Part shown: in pieces, positions 1 through 8,785 of the stretch
Layout: every line of letters begins with the position of its first letter
Position numbering within the stretch: the first letter of the stretch is position 1
From: Eubacterium sp.
GTDB lineage: Bacteria > Bacillota > Clostridia > Oscillospirales > Acutalibacteraceae
DNA: 24,727 nt
Assembly (NCBI GenBank): GCA_029059925.1
Contig: JAIDVA010000056.1
Coordinates: forward strand, 1-24,727
Direction: 5' to 3'
Made by a program: the position numbers and the translations under genes
The notes under the pieces: model-generated
The model's database searches: none
What the model was told of the DNA's origin: nothing
What the model saw: only the letters and a program-made list of their open reading frames with translations

Positions 1-45
1 CTCCAAATGCAACCATAAGTTTACACTTTGAATATTGATTTTCGA

Positions 46-74
46 TTGATATTATTGCATGTATTTGATATGAT
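46..74 (+). promoter_or_regulatory. SigA-type promoter of the membrane XRE regulator
   Basis: A -35 element TTGATA (46-51) is followed after 17 bp by TATGAT (69-74), preceded by TGA as an extended -10. Transcription should start near 81, giving a very short leader that begins almost at the ribosome binding site (82-91). Confidence 0.6.
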
Positions 75-96
75 TAATACAGAAAGGGGTGACTGT

Positions 97-1269
97 ATGA
101 AATTTAATGAGAATATACGCAAGCTGAGAAAGGAAAAGGGCTTATCTCAGGAATACTTTGCAGAAAAATTAGGCGTAACGCGCCAAACAATCTCAAAGTG
201 GGAAAACGGAGCTGCAATGCCCGATTTAAAAAAACTGACTGAAATTGCAAATTTCTTCAATGTCTCGATGGATGCCATACTCGGAATGGAAACCGATGAC
301 AAAAACAGCGTTAAATTTTCATCTGCAGATGACAGCAGCATTAATAATAACTCCTATAATAATGAAAATAATTATAATAAGGAGTATGCCAATCAGCTTT
401 TCTCAATCGCATATCAAAACCAGCAGGTGCAGAATAATGCCAATCACAAGGCTTTAAAAACAGTTGCTGTTATACTAAGCATTGCGATTGCCTGCGTGAT
501 TTTCGGCTTAATTTCACTTTTCAATACGATGGATTCAAAAATAAACAATCTACAGAACCAGATTAGTATGCTCAGCTCACAAATCACTGCGCAGCAAAAT
601 TATATATATGATGGAAATGAATACAATGAATTTGACTATGAATTTATAAGTATCAATAATATTGAAAAGGCAAATATAATCAACACAAAATTTTCATATT
701 CACCAGACACATACCCAAAAAATGCGATTGTTTATCTCAATATAACAAACAGTGACGGAGCAACACAAAGGATTGACATGCAGCTTAATAACGGCATATT
801 CACGGCAAATACGGATATTGATGTTACCTCACCGCCAAAAAGCATATACATTTATATTGATGACGGCGATGTAATCACCCGTGAGCTATTAGACTTTTAC
901 GAAGTAATGCCATTTGACCTTATAAATTTTGAAAACAGCTTTGATCCTTTTAATAATATGTCAATGGTTCAATGGAAAAAGAATCATAACAGTGCATTCC
1001 GAATCGATAAAATCTACTATGTTACAGAGAAAAACGGAAAAGAAGTGCAAAATAAAGAGCTGACAATTGCTGAATATGCTGACGACAACTTTAATGAATA
1101 CTACACTGCCAGCTTTAACGACAGCAGTAATGATTCAAATTCATATTATACCGACCGCTATATAAAGGCAATTGACCAAAACGAAATTCTCTATAAATTC
1201 AATATTGATACTGAGCAATATACAATAACCTTCCCTAACGGCAAAAGTATAAACAATTACTACTATTAA
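97..1269 (+). CDS. Membrane-anchored XRE-family transcriptional regulator with extracytoplasmic domain
   Basis: The protein is 390 aa. Residues 5-60 form a helix-turn-helix of the Cro/CI (XRE) type, with the typical LSQEYFAEKLGVTRQTISKW core. An Asn-rich linker follows (about 80-115), then one hydrophobic segment (about 121-142), a short coiled coil (about 143-168) and a ~220-residue C-terminal region with no family I recognise, predicted to lie outside the membrane. The start at 97 is chosen over an upstream in-frame start at 28 because GAAAGGGGTG (82-91) is well placed before it, the HTH begins there, and the promoter lies inside the longer reading frame. The layout suggests a one-protein sensor that binds DNA inside and reads something outside; this is inference. 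It is monocistronic, ending at a strong bidirectional terminator. Confidence 0.85.
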   Translation: MKFNENIRKLRKEKGLSQEYFAEKLGVTRQTISKWENGAAMPDLKKLTEIANFFNVSMDAILGMETDDKNSVKFSSADDSSINNNSYNNENNYNKEYANQLFSIAYQNQQVQNNANHKALKTVAVILSIAIACVIFGLISLFNTMDSKINNLQNQISMLSSQITAQQNYIYDGNEYNEFDYEFISINNIEKANIINTKFSYSPDTYPKNAIVYLNITNSDGATQRIDMQLNNGIFTANTDIDVTSPPKSIYIYIDDGDVITRELLDFYEVMPFDLINFENSFDPFNNMSMVQWKKNHNSAFRIDKIYYVTEKNGKEVQNKELTIAEYADDNFNEYYTASFNDSSNDSNSYYTDRYIKAIDQNEILYKFNIDTEQYTITFPNGKSINNYYY

Positions 1270-1292
1270 GCCAAATTTACAATAAGCTCATA

Positions 1293-1327
1293 AAAACCGG
1301 CTGACTCATTTTAAGTCAGCCGGTTTT
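1293..1327. terminator. Bidirectional intrinsic terminator between convergent genes
   Basis: A perfect 14-bp stem (1293-1306 with 1314-1327) has a 7-nt loop and A/T tracts on both sides, so it serves both the XRE gene and the minus-strand csoR-like gene, whose stop codon begins at 1331 and ends at 1329. Confidence 0.85.
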
Positions 1328-1328
1328 G

Positions 1329-1622
1329 TTATTTCATAAATTTATCAATTGCATTGTTAAGCTCTTCGAGCATTTCGTCATCGCCATCCTGAACAGCATG
1401 GACAATGCAATGCTCTAAATGGTCCTTGAGTATCAGCTTACCCGTATTGTTGATAGCAGACTTAACTGCCGCAAGCTGAACAAGCACCTCTGAACAATCC
1501 TCGCCGTCATCCACCATCTGCTTTACCTTTTGCAGATGACCGATTGCACGTGCAAGGCGGTTTGAAACCTCTTTTGTGTGTTTATGATCGTGATTATGGT
1601 GATGAGTATGATGTTCACTCAT
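1329..1622 (-). CDS. CsoR/FrmR-family (DUF156) metal- or thiol-sensing transcriptional repressor
   Basis: The 97-aa protein is the all-helical CsoR-type repressor. The conserved RLARAIGHLQKVKQMV helix and the ligand set C43, H68, C72 match the Cys-His-Cys Cu(I) site of CsoR proteins; the His retained between the cysteines argues against the persulfide sensor CstR, which lacks it. The N-terminus is rich in histidine (residues 4-15), which may bind extra metal. The ATG overlaps the metY stop by 4 nt (ATGA), so the two are translationally coupled. No copper ATPase or chaperone is present in the window, so the effector and target promoter are not settled; the operon itself may be the target. Confidence 0.85.
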   Translation of the reverse strand: MSEHHTHHHNHDHKHTKEVSNRLARAIGHLQKVKQMVDDGEDCSEVLVQLAAVKSAINNTGKLILKDHLEHCIVHAVQDGDDEMLEELNNAIDKFMK

Positions 1623-2887
1623 ATTTTATCAAGAGCCTGCTGAATATCGGCAATAATATCATCAGCATCCTCAATACCAACACTGAAACGGATAAGATCA
1701 GGGCTTACGCCGCATTCTTCAAGCTGTTCGTCGGTAAGCTGACGGTGTGTTGTTGATGCAGGATGCAGACAGCAGGTGCGTGCATCTGCAACGTGTGTAA
1801 CAATTGCAGCAAGCTTTAACGAATCCATAAACACAGTGGCAGCCTCTCTGCCGCCCTTGATACCAAAGGATACTACACCGCAGGTGCCCTTAGGCATATA
1901 TTTCTTGGCAAGTGCATGCTGCTCATCATCCTCAAGCATTGCACACTTAACCCAAGTGATTTTGTCATTATTCTTAAGGAATTGGGCAACCTTTTTTGCA
2001 TTTTCGCAATGGCGCTCAACTCTGAGGTGGAGTGTCTCAAGTCCCACATTAAGCAGAAAAGCATTCTGCGGAGCAGGGATTGAGCCTAAATCACGCATAA
2101 GCTGAACCGTCGCTTTTGTGATATATGCACCCTTGCCGAAGGTCTCAGTATAAGTAATGCCGTGATAGCTGTCATCAGGAGTTGTAAGACCCGGGAATTT
2201 GTCATTCTGTGTCCAGTCAAAATTACCGCTGTCAACGATTGCACCGCCGATTGTTGATGCGTGACCCTCCATATACTTTGTAGTGGAGTGAGTTACAATA
2301 TCACAGCCGAACTCAAACGGACGGCAGTTAATCGGTGTTGCAAAAGTGTTGTCAATAATAAGCGGAACACCATTTGCGTGAGCAACCTTTGCAAATCGCT
2401 CTATATCAAGAATATCCAGACTTGGGTTTGAAATTGTTTCACCGAACACAGCCTTTGTATTCGGCTTAAAAGCAGCCTGAATTTCCTCTTCGCTTGCCTG
2501 TGGGCTGACAAAAGTAAAATCAATGCCGAGCTTACGCATTGTTACGTTGAACAAATTAAATGTTCCGCCGTAAATAGCTGAGGAGGAAACAATGTGGTCA
2601 CCTGCCTCGGCAATATTGAACACAGCATAAAAGTTTGCTGCCTGACCTGATGATGTGAGCATACCTGCCACACCACCCTCGAGCATAGCAATTTTCTGTG
2701 CTGCATAATCGCAGGTAGGATTCTGTAAACGGGAGTAGAAATAGCCTGACGCCTTAAGGTCAAACAAATCACCCATTTCCTCGCTTGAATCATATTTATA
2801 TGTTGTGCTCTGTACAATCGGGATAACTCTCGGCTCGCCGTTTTTCGGCTCGTATCCGCCCTGTACACAAATTGAATTAATGTTCAT
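1619..2887 (-). CDS. metY: O-acetylhomoserine sulfhydrylase (O-acetylhomoserine aminocarboxypropyltransferase)
   Basis: The 422-aa protein is a cytosolic PLP enzyme of the Cys/Met metabolism family, of the usual MetY length. It joins O-acetylhomoserine and sulfide (or methanethiol) to give homocysteine (or methionine). The PLP lysine is K204 in HSTTKYMEGH, D179 in IIDNTFATP holds the pyridine nitrogen, and Y106 lies in the SSAIYGGT phosphate-site region. The full-length N-terminal motif and the ~50-residue insert typical of sulfhydrylases separate it from cystathionine gamma-synthase, which is shorter. AGGAGG lies just upstream of the ATG. It sits between a lipoprotein gene (26-nt gap) and the overlapping CsoR-family repressor. 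Confidence 0.9.
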   Translation of the reverse strand: MNINSICVQGGYEPKNGEPRVIPIVQSTTYKYDSSEEMGDLFDLKASGYFYSRLQNPTCDYAAQKIAMLEGGVAGMLTSSGQAANFYAVFNIAEAGDHIVSSSAIYGGTFNLFNVTMRKLGIDFTFVSPQASEEEIQAAFKPNTKAVFGETISNPSLDILDIERFAKVAHANGVPLIIDNTFATPINCRPFEFGCDIVTHSTTKYMEGHASTIGGAIVDSGNFDWTQNDKFPGLTTPDDSYHGITYTETFGKGAYITKATVQLMRDLGSIPAPQNAFLLNVGLETLHLRVERHCENAKKVAQFLKNNDKITWVKCAMLEDDEQHALAKKYMPKGTCGVVSFGIKGGREAATVFMDSLKLAAIVTHVADARTCCLHPASTTHRQLTDEQLEECGVSPDLIRFSVGIEDADDIIADIQQALDKI

Positions 2888-2913
2888 TGGTATTTCCTCC
2901 TATATTTTATAAT

Positions 2914-3378
2914 TTAATCTCCGTGGTAATGAATATCTTCAACATCACCTGTTGACGGATTTACAGATATATCAACGCAATCCGTTTCGGTATTCACATT
3001 ATCATATGTAACCACCCAAACAGGCTTTGTGCTTTTTACGCAATTTTCATCAGTATCAAAAAATGTTACCGATTCTTTATACTTACAGCCACGAAACGTA
3101 AGTACATCCTTTTCAATAGATGAGCCTATAAAGCTAAAATCATATTCCTGCAAAGCTTTGTAAGCAATATCCACAGCCTCCTGTTCGGATATATCCTTAA
3201 CATTCGGATAGGTCATCACCTCATCGGTTACCTGCTGTGTATTTTCTGTCGGAGTCAAAATTACAGATGTCTTTCCATCTGCACCACTCATAACTTCACG
3301 GTCATCTTTTGCAGCTGCGCAGCCTGTAAATATGAAAATTACGCTTAATGTTAAAAGATAAATCAACAGCTTTTTCAT
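2914..3378 (-). CDS. Putative lipoprotein with PepSY-like C-terminal domain
   Basis: The 154-aa product begins with a lipoprotein signal (MKKLL plus a hydrophobic stretch) ending in the lipobox FTGC, with C20 as the lipidated cysteine, so it should be anchored outside the cell membrane. Residues about 60-154 have a PepSY-like pattern: an alpha-helix (ISEQEAVDIAYKALQEY), a strand with KPVWVVTYDN, and a closing VNPSTGDVEDI hairpin. PepSY domains often inhibit secreted proteases, but the substrate here is unknown. It lies 18 nt after the apgM-type gene and 26 nt before metY with its own GAGG site, which indicates an operon. The family assignment is moderate only. Confidence 0.7.
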   Translation of the reverse strand: MKKLLIYLLTLSVIFIFTGCAAAKDDREVMSGADGKTSVILTPTENTQQVTDEVMTYPNVKDISEQEAVDIAYKALQEYDFSFIGSSIEKDVLTFRGCKYKESVTFFDTDENCVKSTKPVWVVTYDNVNTETDCVDISVNPSTGDVEDIHYHGD

Positions 3379-3396
3379 AAAAACCTCAATTACAAA

Positions 3397-4605
3397 TTAA
3401 TCATTAAGAAAATGCCTCATTACACTTGGACCATGGTCAATGAAGTTGCCTGTTGCTTTTGCCGTTTCTTCATTGATTGCGTCAACACCTGCAATCTCGT
3501 TATTCTTATGATAAATGAGATACGGCACAGGGTCACTTGCGTGTGTGCGTGTAACAATCGGTGTCGGGTGATCAGGTAAAATCATAATCTTATAATCATC
3601 AAACTTTTTAAGTCCGTCAAAAAGAATCGGAAGAACCCGCTCATCAATCATCTCGATTGCACGAACCTTATTTTCAGGCTCATTTCTGTGACCGCATTCG
3701 TCAGGAGCCTCAAAGTGAATATAAACAAAGTCATTTCTGTCAAGCAAATCAAGAGCGGCATTTGCCTTACCCTCAAAGTTTGTATCAATATAACCTGTTG
3801 CACCCTCAACCTCGGCAACCTCCATTTTAGCACAGCCGCCGATACCCTTGATAAGGTCAACCGCTGATACTACAGCACCCTTGATGCCATAGATTTCCTC
3901 AAAAGGAGAAAGAGCAGGACGCTTGCCCTCACCCCAGAGCCAGATTGAGTTAGCAGGTCTTTTGCCTGCTGCTTTTCTTGCAATATTTACAGGATGATTC
4001 TTGAGCAAATCATATGATTTTTTCATAAGCTCAATAAGCGGCTGCGCATTATCAGCTGTTGAAAGGTGCTCTGTGATAACCTTGCCTGTAATGTCGTGCG
4101 GAGGTGTCATTTTTCCAAGGTCTGTTGTGCCGTTATCCCAGATAAGGCAATGACGATATGATACACCGGGATAGAACTTAAATTCATCTGTACCAAGCTT
4201 TTCTTCAATAAAATGAATAAGAATTTCAGCCTCTTCTGTTGAAATATCATCAGCGCAGTAATCCTCGATCGTCTTTTGCTCATATGGCAAATCATCATCT
4301 GAAAGAGTAACGAGATTTGTTCTGAGCGATACATCTGTCGGCTTCATATCGATACCGATTGATGCAGCCTCAAGCGGACTTCTGCCTGTATAATATTTCA
4401 TAGGATCAAAGCCCATAACACTCATATTGGCAACATCACTGCCGGGCTTTAAGCCCTCGGCAACTGTTCTGATAAGACCAACCTCTGCCTTTGATGCAAG
4501 CATATCCATATTCGGCTTTTTTGCACACATCATAGGGGTTTTGCCATCAAGTGCAGGAACGGGATAATCCGCCATCCCGTCATATAATACAACAACGTAT
4601 TTCAT
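3397..4605 (-). CDS. apgM: ApgM-type cofactor-independent phosphoglycerate mutase / homoserine-kinase-like alkaline-phosphatase-superfamily enzyme
   Basis: The 402-aa protein belongs to the archaeal-type 2,3-bisphosphoglycerate-independent phosphoglycerate mutase family. Metal ligands of the alkaline phosphatase fold are visible: D9 in VLYDGMADYP, and near the C-terminus the DECGHRNE and LPDHPTP motifs. S56 in KPGSDVANMS is the likely phosphorylated serine. The usual reaction is 3-phosphoglycerate to 2-phosphoglycerate, using two metal ions. A bacterial branch of this same family has been proposed to act as homoserine kinase in genomes lacking ThrB. The neighbour metY uses acylated homoserine, so both readings remain open. 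AAGGAG precedes the ATG. No promoter is evident in the 117-nt gap after purL, so it may be cotranscribed with it. Confidence 0.85.
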   Translation of the reverse strand: MKYVVVLYDGMADYPVPALDGKTPMMCAKKPNMDMLASKAEVGLIRTVAEGLKPGSDVANMSVMGFDPMKYYTGRSPLEAASIGIDMKPTDVSLRTNLVTLSDDDLPYEQKTIEDYCADDISTEEAEILIHFIEEKLGTDEFKFYPGVSYRHCLIWDNGTTDLGKMTPPHDITGKVITEHLSTADNAQPLIELMKKSYDLLKNHPVNIARKAAGKRPANSIWLWGEGKRPALSPFEEIYGIKGAVVSAVDLIKGIGGCAKMEVAEVEGATGYIDTNFEGKANAALDLLDRNDFVYIHFEAPDECGHRNEPENKVRAIEMIDERVLPILFDGLKKFDDYKIMILPDHPTPIVTRTHASDPVPYLIYHKNNEIAGVDAINEETAKATGNFIDHGPSVMRHFLND

Positions 4606-4639
4606 TGGTTACCGTCTCCTTATAGTTTGTTATCTCAAT

Positions 4640-4670
4640 GCAGGGGAGGAGAGTCTCTATACCCTCCTGC
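4640..4670 (+). repeat. REP-like palindrome, unit 2 of an inverted doublet
   Basis: An imperfect hairpin opens with GCAGGGGAGG and closes with CCCTCCTGC. It sits in the purL-apgM gap and faces the unit at 4687-4710; both begin with nAGGGG when read from their outer ends. Confidence 0.5.
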
Positions 4671-4686
4671 TGATTATATATTAATT

Positions 4687-4710
4687 CGGGCGGGCATAAC
4701 CCGCCCCTAT
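4687..4710 (-). repeat. REP-like palindrome, unit 1 of an inverted doublet
   Basis: A 7-bp perfect GC stem GGGCGGG/CCCGCCC (4688-4694 with 4700-4706) has a CATAA loop. Read on the minus strand it starts ATAGGGGCGGG, very like the element at 10590-10613. It has no T-run, so it is not a clear terminator, though it could slow or stabilise the purL transcript. Confidence 0.55.
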
Positions 4711-4722
4711 AAAATTTTATGC

Positions 4723-7700
4723 TTATTTGAAGTAGTTTACACCGCTCTCAAATATCTTCATATCCTTCTCAAACGGAACGTTTGCATAAAGGTTATCGCC
4801 CTTTCGCTCACTATGACCCATTTTACCGAGAACTCTGCCGTCCGGTGAAGTGATACCCTCAACTGCACACACAGAGCCGTTAGGGTTAAACGGCATATCA
4901 GCAACAGGTGTGCCGTCCGGATTTACATACTGTGTTGCAACCTGACCGTTTTCGATAAGCTTTTTCATCACATCATCATTTGCAACAAATCTGCCCTCGC
5001 CGTGGCTGATTGGAATTGCGAACATATCGCCTGCATTTACACTGCTGAACCAAGGAGACTTAACGCTTGATACTCTTGTGTATGCCATTGATGAAATATG
5101 TCTGCCGATTGTATTAAAGGTAAGAGTAGGATCTGTATCCTTAATTTCACGAATCTCACCGTAAGGAACAAGACCGAGCTTGATAAGAGCCTGGAAGCCA
5201 TTGCAAATACCGAGCATCAGACCGTCACGGCAATTAAGAAGCTTTGTAACTGCCTCTTTAACTGCAGGATTTCTGAAGGTTGTTGCAATGAACTTGCCTG
5301 AGCCCTCAGGCTCGTCACCACCGCTGAAACCGCCGGGCAACATAATAATCTGTGAGGTTTCGATTTCCTTAACCATCTTCTCAATGGTCTCATTGATAGC
5401 AGAGGATGAAAGGTTATTTACAACAAGGATGGATGCCTCAGCACCTGCCTTTTCAAATGCTCTTGCAGTATCAATCTCGCAGTTTGTACCCGGGAATGCA
5501 GGGATAAATACCTTTGGCTTTGCAACCTTGTTTTTAGCAACAAAGATTGAACGCTCTTTATAAAGCGCAACATCAAACGGCATATTCGCCTGCTTGCCTG
5601 AATCAGTAGCAAATACCTTTTCAAGCTTGCCTGTCCAAGCATCGATAAGCTCATCAACCGTCTGAACAACACCGTCAATGATGAAAATTCCGTTATCGTT
5701 TACAGTACCGAGAGTTACACCGTCAAAAGCTGTCTCGTCAGCAAGCTCAACAACAAATGATGCTTCCTTAGCTGCAAACAGAGTCTCTTTATCAAGTCCC
5801 TGTGCAAAGGTAAAGCCACACTTGTTACCGAATGCCATTTTGCATACACAGGCAGCAGCACCGCCCTCTTTGACAACGGATGCTGAAAGGATTGAGCCGT
5901 TTCTTACACCCTCATAAACCTTAACCATAAGCTCCATAGCCTTTTCAAAATCAGGCATACCTGTGCTTTCAACAACAGGAAGAGGTAAAAGTTTAACGAC
6001 TGAGCCTGTTCTCTTGAACTGAGAGGAAACTGTCTTGGATGCCTCACTCATACCAACTGCAAATGATACAAGAGTAGGAGGTACATCAAGATCATTGAAC
6101 GAGCCGCTCATTGAGTCCTTACCGCCGATTGACGGGCACTTATAGCCAACCTGTGCCATAAGTGCACCGAGAAGTGCAGCGGTCGGCTTGCCCCAGCGTG
6201 ACGGAGCATCATTCAATTTTTCGAAATATTCCTGGAAGGTCAGTCTTGCCTTTGAAGGGTCACAGCCTACAGCGGCAAGCTTTGCAAGTGATTCGGACAC
6301 AGCAAATGCAGCTGAATGAAACGGTGACCAACGTGAAAGCTTTGGAATAAAGCCATATGCCATAACGGTTGCAGTATCTGTTTCACCCTCAAGGAGCGGA
6401 ATTTTAGCAACCATTGCCTCTTCGGGTGTTAACTGATACTTACCTGCATACGGCATAAGAACAGTTGCAGCACCGATTGAAGAGTCAAAGCGCTCAACAA
6501 GACCCTTCTGTGAGCAAACCTCAAGACGTGAAAGATTTGCCTTTAGTGCCTGTGCATTATCAAGATTTGCAAGACATTCAGGCACAAGCTTTGTATAATT
6601 CTGTGTATCGTCAACAGCATCAATCTCAGCCTCAGCGTGCTGAGTAACACCGTTTGTATTTAAGAAATCACGGCTGAGGCTTACAATCTTATCGCCTCTC
6701 CATGTCATTTCAAGTCTGTTGTCAGCTGTTACAACTGCAACAGGAGTAGCCTCAAGGTTTTCCTCGTTTGAAAGCTGAATGAATTTTTCAACATCAGCCT
6801 TATCAAGAACAACAGCCATTCTCTCCTGTGATTCAGAGATTGCAAGCTCTGTGCCGTCAAGACCGTCATATTTCTTAGGAACCTTGTCAAGGTCAATTTT
6901 AAGTCCGTCAGCAAGCTCACCGATTGCAACAGATACACCGCCTGCACCAAAATCGTTGCAGCGCTTAATCATCCTGGCAACCTCTGTCTTTCTGAACAGA
7001 CGCTGAATCTTACGCTCGGTAGGCGGATTACCCTTCTGTACCTCTGCACCGCAGGTTTCGATTGATGAGGAGTTGTGTGCCTTTGATGAGCCTGTAGCAC
7101 CGCCACAGCCGTCACGACCTGTGCGGCCGCCAAGAAGAACGATGATGTCGCCATCCTGCGGGCACTCACGCTTTACATTATCCTTTGGTGATGCACCGAT
7201 AACTGCACCAATTTCCATTCTCTTAGCAACATAGCCCTCATCATAAAGCTCAGTTACCTGACCTGTTGCAAGACCAATCTGGTTACCATAGCTTGAATAG
7301 CCTGCTGCCGCGCCTGTGGTGATTTTGCTCTGCGGGAGCTTAGCGTCAAGTGTTTCCTCAAACGGAGTTGTAGGATCCCCTGCACCTGTTACACGCATTG
7401 CCTGATAAACATAGGCTCTACCTGACAGCGGGTCACGGATAGCACCGCCGAGACAGGTTGCAGCACCGCCGAACGGCTCAATCTCTGTCGGGTGGTTATG
7501 GGTTTCATTCTTGAACTGAACAAGCCACTGCTCCTCCTTGCCGTCAATAACAACAGGCACCTGAATGGAGCAGGCATTAATCTCTTCACTCTCATCAAGA
7601 TTGTCAACATAGCCATGCTTTTTGAGTACCTTAGTACCAATGCATGCCATATCCATAAGGCAGACAATCTTGTCCTTTCTGTCGCCGTAAACATCCTTGC

Positions 7701-8478
7701 GGATTTCAAAATACTTTTCAAGCGCATCACTGATAGCCTTGTTATACTTGCTCTCATTAATCTTGATTTCATCAAGCTCTGTAGCAAAGGTGGTGTGACG
7801 ACAGTGGTCCGACCAATATGTATCAATAACCTTAAGCTCGGTAAGGCTTGGGTCACGGTTTTCATCATTCTTGAAATAATCTCTTACCCAGCACAAATCG
7901 GCAATGCTCATTGCAAAGCCCATTTCTGCGTGATACCGGGCAATCTCATCATCACTCTTCTGAATAAAGCCTGTGATGCGGACAATATCAGCAGGAACAT
8001 CTGAGTGCATATCAAGTGACTCAGGCATATCAAGTGATGCCACACGTGACTCAACAGGATTGATGATGTAGGACTTGATTTTTTCAAACTCAGCATCTGT
8101 GATATCACCCTTAACGGCGATAACCTTAGCTGATAAAACGTCAGGTCTTTCGCCTGCGGTCAGAAGCTGGATACATTGTGCTGCTGAGTCTGCACGCTGG
8201 TCATACTGACCCGGAAGATATTCTGTAGCAAAATATCTCCAATCCTCAGGGATTGACAATTCATAATAAACATTATCAAGGTTAGGCTCTGAAAGGATTG
8301 TGCTGACAGCAGTCTTAAATTCCTCTTCACTCAAGCCCTGAGCATCATAACGGTTGATGATTCTTAAATCCTCAAGTGCTGTTATGCCGACATTTTCTCT
8401 GAGGTCAGCAAGAGTCTGACCTGCCTCAATATCATTGCCCTTTTTCTTTTCAACAAATACACGATAAACTTTAGCCAT
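4723..8478 (-). CDS. purL: Phosphoribosylformylglycinamidine synthase, single-chain clostridial type
   Basis: At 1251 aa this is the large one-chain FGAM synthase, which turns FGAR, glutamine and ATP into FGAM in purine synthesis. The N-terminal part carries the substrate-binding and linker domains (residues 1 to about 240). Two AIR-synthase-type ATPase halves follow: motifs include WSDHCRHTTF, KNETHNHPTEIEPFGGAATC and later PSIGGKDSMSG. A C-terminal class I glutaminase domain spans about 985-1251, with the PGTNCEIDTA start, the nucleophile C1092 in GICNGFQ and the H1159/E1161 pair in SHGEGRF. It therefore needs no separate PurQ or PurS. AAGGAG precedes the ATG. No other pur gene is in the window. 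The preceding gap is AT-rich, with only a possible -10 TATAAT (8572-8567) and no convincing -35. Confidence 0.97.
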   Translation of the reverse strand: MAKVYRVFVEKKKGNDIEAGQTLADLRENVGITALEDLRIINRYDAQGLSEEEFKTAVSTILSEPNLDNVYYELSIPEDWRYFATEYLPGQYDQRADSAAQCIQLLTAGERPDVLSAKVIAVKGDITDAEFEKIKSYIINPVESRVASLDMPESLDMHSDVPADIVRITGFIQKSDDEIARYHAEMGFAMSIADLCWVRDYFKNDENRDPSLTELKVIDTYWSDHCRHTTFATELDEIKINESKYNKAISDALEKYFEIRKDVYGDRKDKIVCLMDMACIGTKVLKKHGYVDNLDESEEINACSIQVPVVIDGKEEQWLVQFKNETHNHPTEIEPFGGAATCLGGAIRDPLSGRAYVYQAMRVTGAGDPTTPFEETLDAKLPQSKITTGAAAGYSSYGNQIGLATGQVTELYDEGYVAKRMEIGAVIGASPKDNVKRECPQDGDIIVLLGGRTGRDGCGGATGSSKAHNSSSIETCGAEVQKGNPPTERKIQRLFRKTEVARMIKRCNDFGAGGVSVAIGELADGLKIDLDKVPKKYDGLDGTELAISESQERMAVVLDKADVEKFIQLSNEENLEATPVAVVTADNRLEMTWRGDKIVSLSRDFLNTNGVTQHAEAEIDAVDDTQNYTKLVPECLANLDNAQALKANLSRLEVCSQKGLVERFDSSIGAATVLMPYAGKYQLTPEEAMVAKIPLLEGETDTATVMAYGFIPKLSRWSPFHSAAFAVSESLAKLAAVGCDPSKARLTFQEYFEKLNDAPSRWGKPTAALLGALMAQVGYKCPSIGGKDSMSGSFNDLDVPPTLVSFAVGMSEASKTVSSQFKRTGSVVKLLPLPVVESTGMPDFEKAMELMVKVYEGVRNGSILSASVVKEGGAAACVCKMAFGNKCGFTFAQGLDKETLFAAKEASFVVELADETAFDGVTLGTVNDNGIFIIDGVVQTVDELIDAWTGKLEKVFATDSGKQANMPFDVALYKERSIFVAKNKVAKPKVFIPAFPGTNCEIDTARAFEKAGAEASILVVNNLSSSAINETIEKMVKEIETSQIIMLPGGFSGGDEPEGSGKFIATTFRNPAVKEAVTKLLNCRDGLMLGICNGFQALIKLGLVPYGEIREIKDTDPTLTFNTIGRHISSMAYTRVSSVKSPWFSSVNAGDMFAIPISHGEGRFVANDDVMKKLIENGQVATQYVNPDGTPVADMPFNPNGSVCAVEGITSPDGRVLGKMGHSERKGDNLYANVPFEKDMKIFESGVNYFK

Positions 8479-8711
8479 TTATTTTCTCCTTAACAATCTT
8501 ATCTGCCGCAAAGCAGGTGAAAAACGCTTTATCAAATCATTTCAGCACCGCTGAGCCATAGATATAATTATACATTTGATATTCTATCACAAAAAATATA
8601 AATTGCATATAGTAAATTTATATTTTTATTAAAAATATTTCTTATTATAATATATCAATTCATAGTGCATATTGACGAAATAATATGTTTATATTTTGTT
8701 AACACAAAATA
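8479..8711. other. AT-rich divergent intergenic region before purL
   Basis: The ~307-bp gap between purL and the PAS gene is very AT-rich. On the minus strand a TATAAT (8572-8567) could serve purL with a ~90-nt leader, but no good -35 is present at 15-19 bp. The leader has only a weak hairpin around 8504-8517. I see no purine riboswitch core and no further gene. Confidence 0.4.
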
Positions 8712-8740
8712 TTCACTCTTTTAATTTTTTGTGATATAAT
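8712..8740 (+). promoter_or_regulatory. Extended -10 promoter of the PAS protein gene
   Basis: TATAAT (8735-8740) is preceded by TGA, an extended -10. The -35 is a partial match (TTCACT, 8712-8717) at 17 bp. The expected start near 8747 gives a leader of about 39 nt with GAAAGGGGTGG before the ATG at 8786. Confidence 0.55.
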
Positions 8741-8785
8741 TAACAATTGAAATGCATCATATATTTTTTAGAAAGGGGTGGCACA

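Noticed and set aside
28..96. N-terminal extension of the first XRE protein
   Set aside because: It has no ribosome site, contains the promoter, and precedes the conserved HTH; the start at 97 has a good site.
2888..2913. SAM riboswitch or T-box before metY
   Set aside because: The gap to the upstream gene is only 26 nt, and the first gene of the set also lacks a long structured leader.
7492..8004. 170-codon plus-strand frame opposite purL
   Set aside because: It lies entirely antisense to well-conserved purL coding sequence and has no ribosome site or family resemblance; it is a shadow frame.
8479..8600. Purine riboswitch before purL
   Set aside because: I looked for a paired three-way junction with the conserved loop bases and found only a weak short hairpin.
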